Shown here one piece after another: positions 63,901 to 64,000 of a stretch of 64,000 nt of DNA. The DNA is from Chondrus crispus (Eukaryota > Rhodophyta > Florideophyceae > Gigartinales > Gigartinaceae), in assembly GCF_000350225.1 (NCBI RefSeq), contig NW_005179326.1, forward strand, positions 219,957-283,956, given 5' to 3'. Made by a program: the position numbers and the translations under genes. The first letter of the stretch is position 1, and every line of letters starts with the position of its first letter. The notes under the pieces are model-generated. The model was not told the origin of the DNA. It searched no databases and saw nothing but the letters and a program-made list of their open reading frames with translations.

Positions 63901-64000
63901 AGGCTTCTTCCGAGAACCGCTTCGTTCCGGTCATAGCTAGTAGAGATGTAACCGCACTCCATTTCAGTGGAAGCAGCCGTGTATCTCTCACTGCACTTTC
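60932..64000 (-). pseudogene. Tnp2/Plavaka-like (Transposase_21-related) transposase, partial at window end
   Basis: Minus strand, in order. Frame from beyond the window to 62510: FFLYSDGFTPHVGKNGSMGG (first Asp) and later FLDCVGFIADYPAISETIDV (second Asp) then VPCHLCYFAR, the Tnp2 C-x-x-C site, after which a TAA stops it. Frame 62368-62144: FDAYRFCIIAPDHLFLGLAQ. Then another frame (62174-62090) with VPVQLRRDAEEFAKENLA. Finally 62074-60932: LLEFYTFTLPAFGSAQFIQE and LVLEKAHQDMKRGI (third acidic residue), plus a C-terminal 200 residues. Order and motifs match the RNase H-fold transposases of CACTA/Plavaka elements. At least three breaks make it inactive unless spliced. The gene start lies outside the window. 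Confidence 0.7.

Larger units (their letters stand above)
57739..64000. mobile_element. DNA transposon carrying a DNA methyltransferase, a SET domain and a Tnp2-like transposase (right end outside window)
   Basis: A plus-strand gene (57739-60530) and a minus-strand transposase (60932 to the window end) converge, with 400 bp between. Neither has a relative elsewhere in the window. No terminal repeat was found at the left, where a gypsy gag abuts. The right end lies beyond 64000. I infer one element because the two coding regions are adjacent, comparably decayed, and share an AT/GC composition unlike the GC-rich LTR DNA to the left. Confidence 0.5.

Overview
The window is eukaryotic DNA made almost entirely of transposable elements and recently duplicated, element-riddled segments. 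It contains no operons, no bacterial-style ribosome binding sites, no rRNA and no convincing tRNA gene. It does contain Ty1/copia and chromodomain Ty3/gypsy retrotransposons, solo LTRs with 5-bp target duplications, pogo-type, piggyBac-type and Tnp2-type transposases, a Helitron helicase tail and MITEs. Coding stretches are mostly intronless and about half GC. That would suit a repeat-rich, intron-poor alga such as a florideophyte red alga, but the species is a guess; nothing in the sequence proves it.

Layout. (1) 0.9-38.5 kb holds six copies (A, fragment F, B, C, D, E) of one repeat unit. Its hallmark is an about 495-codon gene for an aminoglycoside-phosphotransferase-fold kinase with a Nudix-like N-terminus. 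It is followed by a short WD40-like ORF, a GC-rich partial gene and, on the opposite strand, an F-box gene. F and B are inverted relative to A, C, D and E. B and C are near-mirror images around a 7.7-kb spacer that holds a copia remnant and two pogo-type transposases, each containing or abutting solo LTRs. C, D and E lie in tandem. The D copy is split upstream of its gene by a nearly intact piggyBac-type element that duplicated CTAG. Between D and E is an element with long inverted ends and GGGTGAC motifs that encodes a J-domain protein.

(2) 38.6-39.5 kb is a Helitron helicase 3' end. (3) 40.9-52.2 kb is a chromovirus (Ty3/gypsy with a C-terminal chromodomain) on the minus strand, with degraded gag-pol. 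A large unrecognised ORF (42970-44427) lies antisense between pol and the 3' LTR. (4) 52.2-57.7 kb is LTR material plus the gag half of a second gypsy element that shares the primer-binding site of the first.

(5) 57.7-64 kb is the most unusual region. A plus-strand gene encodes a DPPF-type DNA (adenine) methyltransferase domain followed by a SET domain. It converges on a minus-strand Tnp2/Plavaka-like transposase that runs off the window. Together these look like one DNA transposon carrying both a DNA-methylating and a histone-methylating enzyme. This copy is decayed (two in-frame TAA codons, frameshifts), so an intact relative elsewhere in the genome would be the thing to find.

Few genes here are likely to serve the host. 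The best candidates are the open kinase copies A, B and C, and the F-box copy in C.
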